This document shows, one piece after another, positions 35,802 to 43,668 of a stretch of DNA of 64,000 nt (the first letter of the stretch is position 1; every line of letters begins with the position of its first letter). The stretch is taken from positions 1 through 64,000 of the forward strand of contig JAPLPE010000019.1 of the NCBI GenBank assembly GCA_026400355.1, in the 5' to 3' direction. The DNA comes from Rhodobacterales bacterium. GTDB taxonomy: Bacteria; Pseudomonadota; Alphaproteobacteria; Rhodobacterales; Rhodobacteraceae. The position numbers and the translations under genes were made by a program. The notes beneath the pieces were generated by a model that did no database searches, had not been told where the DNA came from, and saw nothing but the letters and a program-made list of their open reading frames with translations.

Positions 35802-35825
35802 TGCGGCGGTTGAAAACCCGCCGCA
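35802..35825 (+). terminator. Hairpin after the serine hydrolase gene
   Basis: TGCGGCGG-ttgaaaac-CCGCCGCA, a perfect 8-bp stem directly after the stop codon, without a T tract. Confidence 0.45.
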
Positions 35826-35870
35826 ACCGCGTCATCTCTGACAGGACAGATCAAGGTCAAAGGGCAGATT

Positions 35871-36245
35871 ATGGAAAAAGACCCGTCCCTCAACGTGCTG
35901 GGCGGTCCGCTCGAACCCTGTTCGACTGCGCCGCTGACAGGGTTCTTCCGCAACAGCCTTTGCGATACCTGCGCGCAGGACCAGGGCAGCCACACCGTCT
36001 GCGCCGTCATGACGGCCGAGTTTCTGGCCTTCTCGGCCTATGTCGGCAACGACCTTTCCACGCCCCATCCACAATGGCGGTTTCCGGGCCTCAAGCCCGG
36101 CGACCGCTGGTGCCTTGGCGCGGCCCGGTTCCTGCAGGCCCACGACGAAGGCTGCGCGCCCGAGGTGAACCTCGCCGCAACCCATCTGCGCGCACTGGAA
36201 ATCGTCCCGCTGGAGGTTCTGGAAAGCCATACGCTGATGATCTGA
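35871..36245 (+). CDS. DUF2237 protein
   Basis: A 124-residue soluble protein of the DUF2237 family: MEKDPSLNVLGGPLEPCSTA, GFFRNSLCDTCAQDQGSHTV, and PGLKPGDRWCLGAARF. Conserved Cys residues at C17, C31 and C34 and C45 suggest metal or redox chemistry, but no function is established. It has GGGCAG upstream. Convergent with the LCCL protein gene, 42 bp apart with a GC hairpin. Confidence 0.88.
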   Translation: MEKDPSLNVLGGPLEPCSTAPLTGFFRNSLCDTCAQDQGSHTVCAVMTAEFLAFSAYVGNDLSTPHPQWRFPGLKPGDRWCLGAARFLQAHDEGCAPEVNLAATHLRALEIVPLEVLESHTLMI

Positions 36246-36287
36246 CCCCGCGCGCCCCGGCCAAGGGCGCCCAGGGACCGGGTTCAG

Positions 36288-37547
36288 TTAATCCTGCACA
36301 AAGGTATAACTGCCTTCCCACTTGCCAAAGTCACTGCTCTGTACGCCGTTGCGGGTCGACGCATCAAAGCCCTTGTAGGGGCCAAGGATCTGCACCGTCA
36401 CAACACCCGTCTGCCCGGGTGCCAGCAGGCCCGCATGGACCACCGCAGCCCCGAGTGAAGAGTCGTCAGTATAGACGTCCGTCCCCCAGACCATACCCGT
36501 TGCCGAACCCGTCACCTCGAACGAAAACACCTGCCCCACCTGATCGCGATACCCGGTCAGACTGCCCGGGTCCGGCAGCACCGCAAGATCGTTGTTCATC
36601 GGCTGCGTCGTGCCGCCCTGCCCGGCCCGGATCGACAGCGTTGAATCGCAACCCTCAGCCGTCAGCGACCCGACCCAGATATCATAGACCCCGTCCTTGG
36701 CCCCCGGAATGACATAGGCCGGGTCCGTCCCGTTCGTGTCATCAACGAACTGCCACGCACCGTCGGCATCGTTCACCATCAGCACCGCATCACAGGACGC
36801 CGTCACGGCGATCTCGATGTCCTGGAATGTCGCATTGCCGGTCAGGTTCAACTCGAAATCCGCCGCCTGCGTGACAAAGCCCGTCCCCGGCACATCCGCG
36901 CAGGCCGACAGGTCAAGATCCCCGCCTGCAATCACCTGCTGCGTCTGCGGCGAGGCCAGCTGCGCCGCCGTAAAATCCAGTACGATTGACGGCATGTTCG
37001 GATCAGGACAAAGCCCCGCCCCGCCGGTTTCCGACGTTGGCACATAGGTCCCCTGCGGCAAAGTCTCGACGCTGACTGTCACCGGACAGGCCATCGCAGC
37101 ATCATAGGCCCCGACCCAGATATCGACGACCCCATCCTCGGCCAGCGGTAGCACAACCCGCGGGTTCATGCTGCTGTCCTCGTCATCGCTGAAATGCCAC
37201 GCGCCCGCGGCGTCATTGACCAACAGCGTGCTGTCGCAGTCCGCAACGATCGAAACCTGCAGGTCGCGCTGGGCCACCGCATTGCCACGCAGCTTCATTT
37301 CGATATTGGCCGACGGGGTAATGAACCCGTTGCCAAGTACGTCAGTGCAATCCGACAGGTTAAGCTTTCCGCCCGCCCGCACCTGAACCGTCGAAGCCGA
37401 GGCAAGCGCAGACGCATCACCGTCCAGCGTGACAGGTGACCCAAGGTCAATGTCGGGACAGGCCTGCGCCGCCGCCGTCACGGGCAAGAGCGCCAGACAT
37501 CCGGCACCCAACAGGCCGCGCAATGGTGTCAAAAGGGTCAAAGGCAT
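36288..37547 (-). CDS. Secreted protein with two internal repeats and a C-terminal LCCL domain
   Basis: A 419-residue exported protein with signal peptide (GLLGAGCLALLPVTAAAQA). Two related blocks of about 125 residues follow, each starting CPDI/CPDP, with LNLSDCTDVLGNGFITPSA against LDLSACADVPGTGFVTQAA, and VDIWVGAYDAAMACPVTVSV against YDIWVGSLTAEGCDSTLSI. The last about 90 residues (GTDVYTDDSSLGAAVVHAGL, TRNGVQSSDFGKWEGSYTF) match an LCCL domain, a fold seen in secreted eukaryotic and some bacterial proteins. ATG at 37547 with GGAGG. Function unknown. Confidence 0.75.
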   Translation of the reverse strand: MPLTLLTPLRGLLGAGCLALLPVTAAAQACPDIDLGSPVTLDGDASALASASTVQVRAGGKLNLSDCTDVLGNGFITPSANIEMKLRGNAVAQRDLQVSIVADCDSTLLVNDAAGAWHFSDDEDSSMNPRVVLPLAEDGVVDIWVGAYDAAMACPVTVSVETLPQGTYVPTSETGGAGLCPDPNMPSIVLDFTAAQLASPQTQQVIAGGDLDLSACADVPGTGFVTQAADFELNLTGNATFQDIEIAVTASCDAVLMVNDADGAWQFVDDTNGTDPAYVIPGAKDGVYDIWVGSLTAEGCDSTLSIRAGQGGTTQPMNNDLAVLPDPGSLTGYRDQVGQVFSFEVTGSATGMVWGTDVYTDDSSLGAAVVHAGLLAPGQTGVVTVQILGPYKGFDASTRNGVQSSDFGKWEGSYTFVQD

Positions 37548-37604
37548 GAAGTCCTCCGTGAAAACACGGACGCGGACCCTCGACAAGCAGCGCCCATCCG
37601 GAAT

Positions 37605-38168
37605 CTATAGCACATGAACCGCGGCTTTTGTCCTCTCCGAAGAGGGGCCTTTTGCATCAAAAATCACCACCGGTCCCGCCATCATGTCCTCGATGAACAG
37701 CGACAGAAGTTGCGGCCGCCCCGAAACCCCCGCCTTGCGGTAGATCGCATTGGTCTGCGCCTTGACCGTGCCCTCGCTTGTGTTGCGCAGGGTGGCAATA
37801 TCCAGAAGCGACATACCCTTGATCGCAAACAGCGCCACATCCCGTTCCGCCGGCGTCAGCCGCCATTCGTCAAACCTTGCATTCAAAATGTCGATGAACG
37901 CGGTTGAGGCTCGGTGCAGTCGCGCCTCGGCCCGCCGCAGATCTCTCAGCGAACGGCCCAATGCAAGGGCTCCGAACACAAGCCCCAGCACAAGCCCGAT
38001 GGCCGCCCCGATTTCGATCACCTCGCGGAGTTTCCAATTCAGGGGAACCGGGTAAACACCCAATACCGAAGAGGCGATATCGGACACAAAGAACAAGGCA
38101 CATAACGCCTGCACAACAAACAATACCACAAGAAAGATGGTGCGCTTCACCGGGGCATCCCCCCGCAT
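37605..38168 (-). CDS. Membrane-anchored LuxR-type HTH regulator
   Basis: A 187-residue protein. Two membrane helices occupy the first 75 residues (IFLVVLFVVQALCALFFVSD and IEIGAAIGLVLGLVFGALAL), then a short coiled linker, then a GerE/LuxR helix-turn-helix (LTPAERDVALFAIKGMSLLD, NTSEGTVKAQTNAIYRKAGV). There is no receiver or autoinducer domain. Such one-component membrane-tethered regulators sense across or within the membrane. The start at 38168 is uncertain; a GTG at 38150 is also possible. It lies next to PepSY genes that could be targets or modulators. Confidence 0.75.
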   Translation of the reverse strand: MRGDAPVKRTIFLVVLFVVQALCALFFVSDIASSVLGVYPVPLNWKLREVIEIGAAIGLVLGLVFGALALGRSLRDLRRAEARLHRASTAFIDILNARFDEWRLTPAERDVALFAIKGMSLLDIATLRNTSEGTVKAQTNAIYRKAGVSGRPQLLSLFIEDMMAGPVVIFDAKGPSSERTKAAVHVL

Positions 38169-38204
38169 GAACCCATCCGGTGATCAGCCCCTGCCCGCAT
38201 CCGC

Positions 38205-38621
38205 CTATTCACCCGCAGGGGGCAAGGGCGCAATGATCGCTGCCCCCAGCGCCTCGGTCGCGCTCAGCGACGCATCGGGCAGCACGGCAGCACCTGCCAC
38301 GCGGGCATTGGCCGAGGATGAATCATCATTGTCTTCAAACAGATTGCGCCGCTCGGCGGGCTCTTCTTCGGTATTTGCAAGCAACACTGAATAGTCGCGC
38401 AGCACTTCGCCCGTGTAGGGGTTGATGACGATCTCGCGCCGCACCTCGTCGGATTCCGCCACGATCCGCACCCGGCCCAGCCAGGTCCGGTTCATCTGCA
38501 TGATCTCATACCCCTGCGACACAAGCGCCGTCGTGACCTCATCGGTCAGTTCATTTGCCGCCGCGGGGCCTGCCATGCTGAGGGCCACGGCCAGCGCCAG
38601 AAACAGATTTCGCATCTTCAT
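38205..38621 (-). CDS. Small exported PepSY-domain protein
   Basis: A 138-residue protein with signal peptide (MRNLFLALAVALSMAGPAAA) and one PepSY-like unit: LTDEVTTALVSQGYEIMQMN then RIVAESDEVRREIVINPYTG and EVLRDYSVLL. The tail is acidic and disordered. The same YTGEVLRDY / STTGAVLKQE pattern occurs in the acidic-repeat protein at 39576, so the two are related. ATG at 38621; an ATG 6 bp further in is possible. Confidence 0.8.
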   Translation of the reverse strand: MKMRNLFLALAVALSMAGPAAANELTDEVTTALVSQGYEIMQMNRTWLGRVRIVAESDEVRREIVINPYTGEVLRDYSVLLANTEEEPAERRNLFEDNDDSSSANARVAGAAVLPDASLSATEALGAAIIAPLPPAGE

Positions 38622-38729
38622 GACATTCACCCCCGAAATACCGGGCCCGCCCTGCCGGTTTGGGGAAGGCAGCGACAGGGCAGACCCGGCAACGTCGGCG
38701 CGCCCGGGACAGGGACGCACCGCATTCGC

Positions 38730-39311
38730 TTACTGACGGTTATCCGGGCAAAGCCAGCCCAGATCCAGCTTCGTCACCACGCAGAAATCGGGCCTCTCCG
38801 GACGTTGGGCAAAGGGCTCCCAGTCACTGACAAAACGATGGGACGAACTGATGTCATCCCGCGCATTCTCCAGCACGGGACCACCTGCCTCTACGAAGTT
38901 GGGACCATCACCCATCGCGTATACGCATTCACCGCATTCGCTTTCAGGCGGGACGGACCCCTCGTCGCCCGGCACATCCGGCCAGCCGGACACGGCCAGG
39001 TCCTCATAGACTACGCCCTCGTCCACGACGACTTCTTGGAAAACGGTTTCAATCGGGTCAATCGTGATCCAGCCGTCGCCAGCGCCTGTGCCGACATCGT
39101 CGCCGTCGCCATCGTCATTGATGTCGAAGGTGCCATCGACCTCCGGCATGTCGTTGCATTTCGTGAAACCAGTTCCGTCGTCGATGCCATCCGGCACCAT
39201 ATCGACCGCCGGATCATCGGCCAGGCTGCCGTCGTCCTGCGCCATCGCCATGCCGGTGGTCAGCGCGAACAGCGCCACCGACAGACCCATTGCCGATCCC
39301 TTGAACATCAT
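38730..39311 (-). CDS. Exported acidic protein of unknown function
   Basis: A 193-residue protein with signal peptide (MGLSVALFALTTGMAMAQ) and a mature part very rich in Asp, Glu and Gly (DINDDGDGDDVGTGAGDGW). Six Cys in the mature part (such as CGEC and a C-terminal FCVV/LC pair) could form disulfides. DxDGDGDD stretches look like calcium-binding loops, but no repeat family is recognised. GGAGGGAG lies 7 bp before the ATG at 39311. It lies between two PepSY genes on the same strand. Confidence 0.65.
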   Translation of the reverse strand: MMFKGSAMGLSVALFALTTGMAMAQDDGSLADDPAVDMVPDGIDDGTGFTKCNDMPEVDGTFDINDDGDGDDVGTGAGDGWITIDPIETVFQEVVVDEGVVYEDLAVSGWPDVPGDEGSVPPESECGECVYAMGDGPNFVEAGGPVLENARDDISSSHRFVSDWEPFAQRPERPDFCVVTKLDLGWLCPDNRQ

Positions 39312-39461
39312 TCGTCAACTCCCTCCATGACTGCTGCACCGCCACGATCCACCCCTTGTCCGGGCCGCATCGTCCGGCACCCCAGTCCTGACCTGCGCAG
39401 GCCTGCCCTGCCAATTGACCGCAGGTTTGCGCGGAACGCTATAAACGCGCAGTACAAGACA

Positions 39462-39477
39462 ATAAACCGGGGTTTAT
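39462..39477. promoter_or_regulatory. Palindrome upstream of the acidic exported protein gene
   Basis: ATAAACC-GG-GGTTTAT is a perfect inverted repeat about 150 bp upstream of the ATG at 39311, in the 264-bp gap 39312-39575. It is AT-rich and symmetrical enough to be an operator. No other gene is visible in the gap. Confidence 0.35.
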
Positions 39478-39526
39478 GCGGCCCTTCCGGGGCGATTTGC
39501 GGGCAAAGACCGCTCCGAAACGCAAA

Positions 39527-39554
39527 CGCCCGCGCCGGAGAACCGGCCCGGGCG
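39527..39554 (-). terminator. Intrinsic terminator after the acidic-repeat PepSY gene
   Basis: On the minus strand a CGCCCGGGCCGG / CCGGCGCGGGCG stem with a TTCT loop is followed by TTTGCGTTT, 21 bp after the stop at 39576. Confidence 0.65.
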
Positions 39555-39575
39555 TCATCATCCGTCGGATCGAGA

Positions 39576-40307
39576 TCAGTCGTCGTTGCTCTCTCCGCCC
39601 CTGTTTTGGCCACGGCCCTTGCCGCTGCCCGAATTGTCATCGTCCGACTCGTCATCGTCATCATCATTTTCGTCGCTGTCGTCATCAGACGACTCGTCGT
39701 CATCGCTGCCGCTGTCGTCATCAGACGACCCGTCGTCATCGCTGCCGCTGTCGTCATCAGACGACTCGTCGTCATCGCTGCCGCTGTCGTCATCAGACGA
39801 CTCGTCGTCATCACTGCCGCTGTCGTCATCAGACGACTCGTCGTCATCGCTGCCGCTGTCGTCATCAGACGACTCGTCGTCATCGCTGCCGCTGTCGTCA
39901 TCAGACGACTCGTCGTCATCGCTGCCGCTGTTGTCGTCAGACGACTCGTCGTCATCGCTGCCGCTGTTGTCGTCAGCCGGGTCATCCGACCCCTCATCAT
40001 CCGACACATCCACGAAATCGCTGTCATCCGATTCCACGTCAACGCCCGGCGACATGTCGTCATTCGAACCGACCTGGTACGTCTCCTGCTTGAGAACAGC
40101 CCCGGTCGTACTGTCATAGACCGCCTCGAACTTGACCGATCCGTTGCTGGCCTCAACCTTTACCTGGCTCGGGCCTTCGCGCACTTCGATCCGGTCAAAG
40201 CCCTGCGCCTGCAGTTGCGCCACGATCGAATCCGTGATCGGCGATGCAACGACCATCCCGGCCGAAGTAGCCACCAGTGCCGTCGTCGTCAGAAGTAGTT
40301 TCCACAT
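39576..40307 (-). CDS. Exported PepSY protein with Ser-Asp repeat tail
   Basis: A 243-residue protein. A signal peptide (LLLTTTALVATSAGMVVASP) is followed by one PepSY unit (ITDSIVAQLQAQGFDRIEVR, VKFEAVYDSTTGAVLKQETY), then about 150 residues almost entirely of Asp and Ser with 12-residue units DDDSGSDDDESS, ending in a basic/glycine tail (GKGRGQNRGGESNDD). Very acidic repeats suggest divalent cation binding outside the cell. The ATG at 40307 is preferred to an upstream start with no signal-peptide logic. It is coded by a 36-bp minisatellite that could vary in copy number. Confidence 0.8.
   Translation of the reverse strand: MWKLLLTTTALVATSAGMVVASPITDSIVAQLQAQGFDRIEVREGPSQVKVEASNGSVKFEAVYDSTTGAVLKQETYQVGSNDDMSPGVDVESDDSDFVDVSDDEGSDDPADDNSGSDDDESSDDNSGSDDDESSDDDSGSDDDESSDDDSGSDDDESSDDDSGSDDDESSDDDSGSDDDESSDDDSGSDDDGSSDDDSGSDDDESSDDDSDENDDDDDESDDDNSGSGKGRGQNRGGESNDD
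39688..39975. repeat. 36-bp tandem repeat, eight units
   Basis: Eight back-to-back 36-bp units starting at 39688, 39724, 39760 and so on to 39940. Each starts GACGACTCGTCGTCATCGCT and ends in TCGTCATCA or TCGTCGTCA. One unit has CCC for CTC (Gly for Glu in the protein). The repeats keep all three antisense frames open, producing false long reading frames there. Confidence 0.9.
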
Positions 40308-40490
40308 GGTCCAGTCCTCTTGTGTATCTGGTTCCCCGCCCCGCCGCACATCTGCCGGCTTCGGGGTCAGGCTCGATGACTGAGGATTCGCATGGACCGC
40401 CCCGAAAACACACGGACCGAAGTCTGATGAACAGGCCCCGGTCCGCAGGCAAAGGTCGGAGAGGTTTTCGGACCTTCTCCCGACGATCCG

Positions 40491-41717
40491 TCAGATCTTC
40501 ATGTCAAACCCAAGGTATCTGGCGACGGTAAAGATGTCCTTGTCGCCACGGCCACACATATTCATGATGATGATATGATCCTTCGGCAGTGACGGCGCGA
40601 TCTTCATCACATGGGCCAGCGCATGGCTCGGCTCCAGCGCCGGGATGATCCCCTCAAGCTGGCAGCACAACTGGAACGCCTCAAGCGCCTCCTTGTCGGT
40701 GATCGCCACATACTGTGCGCGTCCCACATCATGCAGCCAGGAATGCTCCGGCCCGATGCCCGGATAATCAAGACCCGCCGAAATCGAGAACCCTTCAAGG
40801 ATCTGCCCGTCCCCGTCCTGCAAAAGATAGGTCCGGTTGCCATGCAATACACCGGGCCTTCCCCCGGTCAGCGACGCGCAATGCTCCATGCGGTCATCCA
40901 CACCCTTGCCCCCGGCCTCGACCCCGATGATACTGACCGACTTGTCGTCCAGGAACGGATAGAACAGCCCCATCGCATTCGATCCGCCACCAATCGCCGC
41001 GATGATCGTGTCGGGCAGACAGCCCTCGGCCTCCATCATCTGTTCCTTGGCTTCCTTGCCGATGATCGACTGGAAATCCCGCACCATCGCCGGATAGGGA
41101 TGCGGCCCCGCCACAGTGCCGATGCAATAGAACGTGTCGCGCACATTGGTCACCCAGTCGCGCAGCGCATCGTTCATCGCGTCCTTCAGCGTCCCGCGGC
41201 CCGAGGTCACAGGGATCACTTCCGCCCCCAGAAGCCGCATCCGGAACACATTGGGCGCCTGCCGTTCCACATCATGCGCGCCCATATAGACGATGCACTT
41301 CAGCCCGAACTTGGCGCAGACCGTGGCCGTTGCCACGCCATGCTGCCCTGCCCCCGTCTCGGCAATGATGCGGCTTTTGCCCATCCGGCGGGCCAGGATG
41401 ATCTGGCCCAGCACGTTGTTGATCTTGTGTGCCCCGGTATGGTTCAGCTCGTCCCGCTTCATATAGACCTTGGCACCACCAAGATGGTCTGTCATCCGCT
41501 CTGCAAAATACAAGGGCGAGGGGCGGCCCACATAGTGTTTCCACAGGAAATCCATCTCGGCCCAGAAGGTCGGATCGGTCTTGGCGATCTCGTACTGCCG
41601 TTCCAGTTCAAGGATCAGCGGCATCAGCGTTTCCGACACGAACCGCCCGCCGAACTGGCCGAACCGGCCCTGTTCGTCGGGCCCTGTCATGAAGCTGTTG
41701 ATCAGGTCTTCGGGCAT
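40491..41717 (-). CDS. trpB: Tryptophan synthase beta chain
   Basis: PLP enzyme joining indole and serine. The 408-residue protein has the PLP-lysine motif [28 protein letters not shown], the GGGSNAMG phosphate loop and the ending [11 protein letters not shown] with [11 protein letters not shown]. The ATG at 41717 (MPEDLINSF) matches the family start. It is unlinked to trpA (17.5 kb). In many Rhodobacterales trpF precedes trpB; it is absent here, where a broken small gene and a transposon remnant lie upstream. Confidence 0.97.
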   Translation of the reverse strand: MPEDLINSFMTGPDEQGRFGQFGGRFVSETLMPLILELERQYEIAKTDPTFWAEMDFLWKHYVGRPSPLYFAERMTDHLGGAKVYMKRDELNHTGAHKINNVLGQIILARRMGKSRIIAETGAGQHGVATATVCAKFGLKCIVYMGAHDVERQAPNVFRMRLLGAEVIPVTSGRGTLKDAMNDALRDWVTNVRDTFYCIGTVAGPHPYPAMVRDFQSIIGKEAKEQMMEAEGCLPDTIIAAIGGGSNAMGLFYPFLDDKSVSIIGVEAGGKGVDDRMEHCASLTGGRPGVLHGNRTYLLQDGDGQILEGFSISAGLDYPGIGPEHSWLHDVGRAQYVAITDKEALEAFQLCCQLEGIIPALEPSHALAHVMKIAPSLPKDHIIIMNMCGRGDKDIFTVARYLGFDMKI

Positions 41718-41915
41718 CGCGGTCACTCCCTGCATTTGGTTTCCCACGATCTAGCTTTGACTCCCCGCCGCAGCAAGCACAGCCCAAAACTCTTGCACGC
41801 GTTTTGTGAGATTACTCCTCAGGATTTTCGGAACCACCACGTTCCGCCGGCAGCAGGGCACTTCCAGAAGTTTTGCCAAATTCCCTCAAGGTAATTTGCC
41901 TCCCCCGCACACACC

Positions 41916-42121
41916 TCACACAATCACCCGCACCAGCTCGCCGTTGCAGAATAACACGAACTGCCCCACATTCTCGATGATGTGAAACCTGCGCCGCTTG
42001 ACTTGGGCAACGAACGCCGCCCGCCCCAAGATCCACTCCACATCGCGCACCTGCCGCCGGATCAACCCACCATAATGGCCGCGCACACATCAAACATCTG
42101 GCGCATCCACGGGTCTGGCAT
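41916..42121 (-). pseudogene. Small conserved-looking protein gene with a one-base frameshift, upstream of trpB
   Basis: The frame from ATG 42121 reads MPDPWMRQMFDVCAAIMVG and then stops. Shifting one base at about 42066 continues LIRRQVRDVEWILGRAAF, VAQVKRRRFHIIENVGQF and VLFCNGELVRVIV to a TGA at 41916. Together these give about 68 residues, like the short basic proteins found ahead of trpFB in Rhodobacterales. A G missing in a GTGGGTTG run explains the break. No ribosome site is seen. Identification from memory only. Confidence 0.45.
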
Positions 42122-42170
42122 GATGTTGGCAGGAAAGTCTCTCTTGGCCCGAACCCGCCCGTTTCAGGGT

Positions 42171-42510
42171 TAGAGCGTGTCGCCAGTGTTGCGGTTCAGG
42201 ATTCCCAGATTGGGCGGATTGTGATTGGGTAGTTCTGCAAGATGCAGGGGTGTCGGAATGGGCAAGCCACATCCTATGGAGCTTCGGAGCCGGGTCATCG
42301 CGTTTGTCGGGGAAGGGAACGGACATCGAGAGGCGTCGCGTCATGTTCAGGCGTCGCCGCGGTTCGTGAACGACATGGTGATCCTGAAGCGCGAGAGCGG
42401 GGGCCCTGTGGAGACAAGTCGGTGCCGTCTGCGACCTATTCCATCCGCAGGAGTGCCGAAACTACTTCGTCGCCGCAGGATATGGAAACAATTGAAGGCG
42501 ACACGCTCTA
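42171..42510. mobile_element. Internally deleted IS630 element (MITE-like)
   Basis: Perfect 14-bp terminal inverted repeats, TAGAGCGTGTCGCC (42171-42184) and GGCGACACGCTCTA (42497-42510), bound 340 bp including the TA dinucleotides expected as target duplication of IS630/mariner elements. Inside are the first 47 codons of an IS630 transposase (from 42258: [37 protein letters not shown]) and, in another frame, its last 29 codons (42406-42495: [28 protein letters not shown]). The whole catalytic core is deleted, so it could move only with help in trans. It also provides the TAG stop of the MFS gene. Confidence 0.88.
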
Positions 42511-43668
42511 GGGTTTGTTCGCGGCCGGTATCCGCGCGGCAAGGAATGAAGCCGCGACAGCGAAGACGCAGAGGCTGAGCCACATCATTGGCCAGCCAAA
42601 GCCCTGGATCAGCGCGCCCATCAAGGGCGGGCTGCCAAGGAAGCCGACATAGGCCAGCCCTGTTGCCAAGGCGAGCGCGCGGCCGCGCTGCGTTTCGGGG
42701 AAGCGTTTGGAGACAGAGCGATAGACAGCGGGTTCGATCGGGCCAAGGCAGACGCCAGCGACGAAGAGAAGGCCGATCGCCACCAGTGGGACCTGGGCAA
42801 AGGAAAGAGCGACGAAAAACGGGATCACCAGAAGCGATGTGGAGCGGATGATGACCATGTCGCGGACCGAGTGTTCCAGCTGATGCGCGATCAGCCGTCC
42901 CGTCGTCAGGCCCAGCGTAACTGATGCAGCCGCCAGCCCGGAAAGGATCGGGCTTCCTCCCAGCGGGCCTTCGACAAAGAGGGCTGACCACGTCCCAGCC
43001 CCGCCGTCCATGATCGCGCCCAAAGCGGCAAGCGCACCGAGCGCCATCAGGACGCCGCCGAAACGCACCCGCCCTTCGCCTTTGGACTGATCCGGCCCCG
43101 GCCGCTGATGCCGCCCGGCCAGCCATTCGCCCCCGGCTGCGATGACAAGAAAGGTCGCTGCCGCTGGAAACAGAAGGGCGGGCGTCGCGCCCCATTCGCG
43201 GAATACGCCGACGGCGGCTGAAGTCACCAACATGGAGAAGGGGAAGAGGGCATGGACCCGGTTGAACAGGCGCAGACCGAAGTCATGTTCGATCCGGGCG
43301 ACCCGCATGTTGAGCGATATGTCGAGGACACCCGAAGCGGCGCCTGCACAGAAGAGCGCAAAGCCCAGACCAATCGGGCCCCTTGCCCAACCGAGGATCA
43401 CCATCCCCACAGCGAACCCAAGAAGCGACAGCGGAATGGCCACAGCCTGGACGCGATGCAGGACACGCCCCATCAACTGCATCGAGATGATGCCGCCCAC
43501 CGTCATCATGGTGAGCAGCCAGCCGAACGCAGCGTTGTCGAGTCCGGCGATGACCTGCAAAGCCGGAAGTGTCGCGACATAGGTTCCCCAATAGAAGCCA
43601 GCGACGCCGTAACAGGCGAAGATCGACAGAACCTGAAACCGCACGGACGCCGGGGTGTGGACCGTCAC
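42508..43668 (-). CDS. MFS transporter
   Basis: A 386-residue major-facilitator protein with about 12 helices. The motif GRVLHRVQAVAIPL sits in loop 2-3 and FNRVHALFPFSML in helix 5. The sugar/drug-exporter-like (Fucose permease/YbjJ) type is likely; substrate unknown. GTG at 43668 is chosen because GTGA overlaps the stop of the upstream small gene. The stop TAG at 42510-42508 lies in the terminal repeat of the IS630 remnant, so the C-terminus ends exactly at the insertion. Confidence 0.85.
   Translation of the reverse strand: MTVHTPASVRFQVLSIFACYGVAGFYWGTYVATLPALQVIAGLDNAAFGWLLTMMTVGGIISMQLMGRVLHRVQAVAIPLSLLGFAVGMVILGWARGPIGLGFALFCAGAASGVLDISLNMRVARIEHDFGLRLFNRVHALFPFSMLVTSAAVGVFREWGATPALLFPAAATFLVIAAGGEWLAGRHQRPGPDQSKGEGRVRFGGVLMALGALAALGAIMDGGAGTWSALFVEGPLGGSPILSGLAAASVTLGLTTGRLIAHQLEHSVRDMVIIRSTSLLVIPFFVALSFAQVPLVAIGLLFVAGVCLGPIEPAVYRSVSKRFPETQRGRALALATGLAYVGFLGSPPLMGALIQGFGWPMMWLSLCVFAVAASFLAARIPAANKP

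Noticed and set aside
38805-40298. Long + strand frame with VVIAAAVVIRRL-type repeats
   Set aside because: It is the antisense reading of the 36-bp minisatellite; the minus frame has a signal peptide and a PepSY domain, so that one is real.
41812-42093. 93-codon minus frame upstream of trpB
   Set aside because: The neighbouring frames (MPDPW... and LIRRQ...) look like protein, while this one is a Cys/Arg/Gly-rich shadow.
41718-42510. Chromosomal replication origin at the skew switch
   Set aside because: No DnaA-box cluster, AT-rich unwinding region or origin-linked genes were seen; a rearrangement at the IS630 remnant explains the switch more simply. A whole-genome skew plot is still needed.
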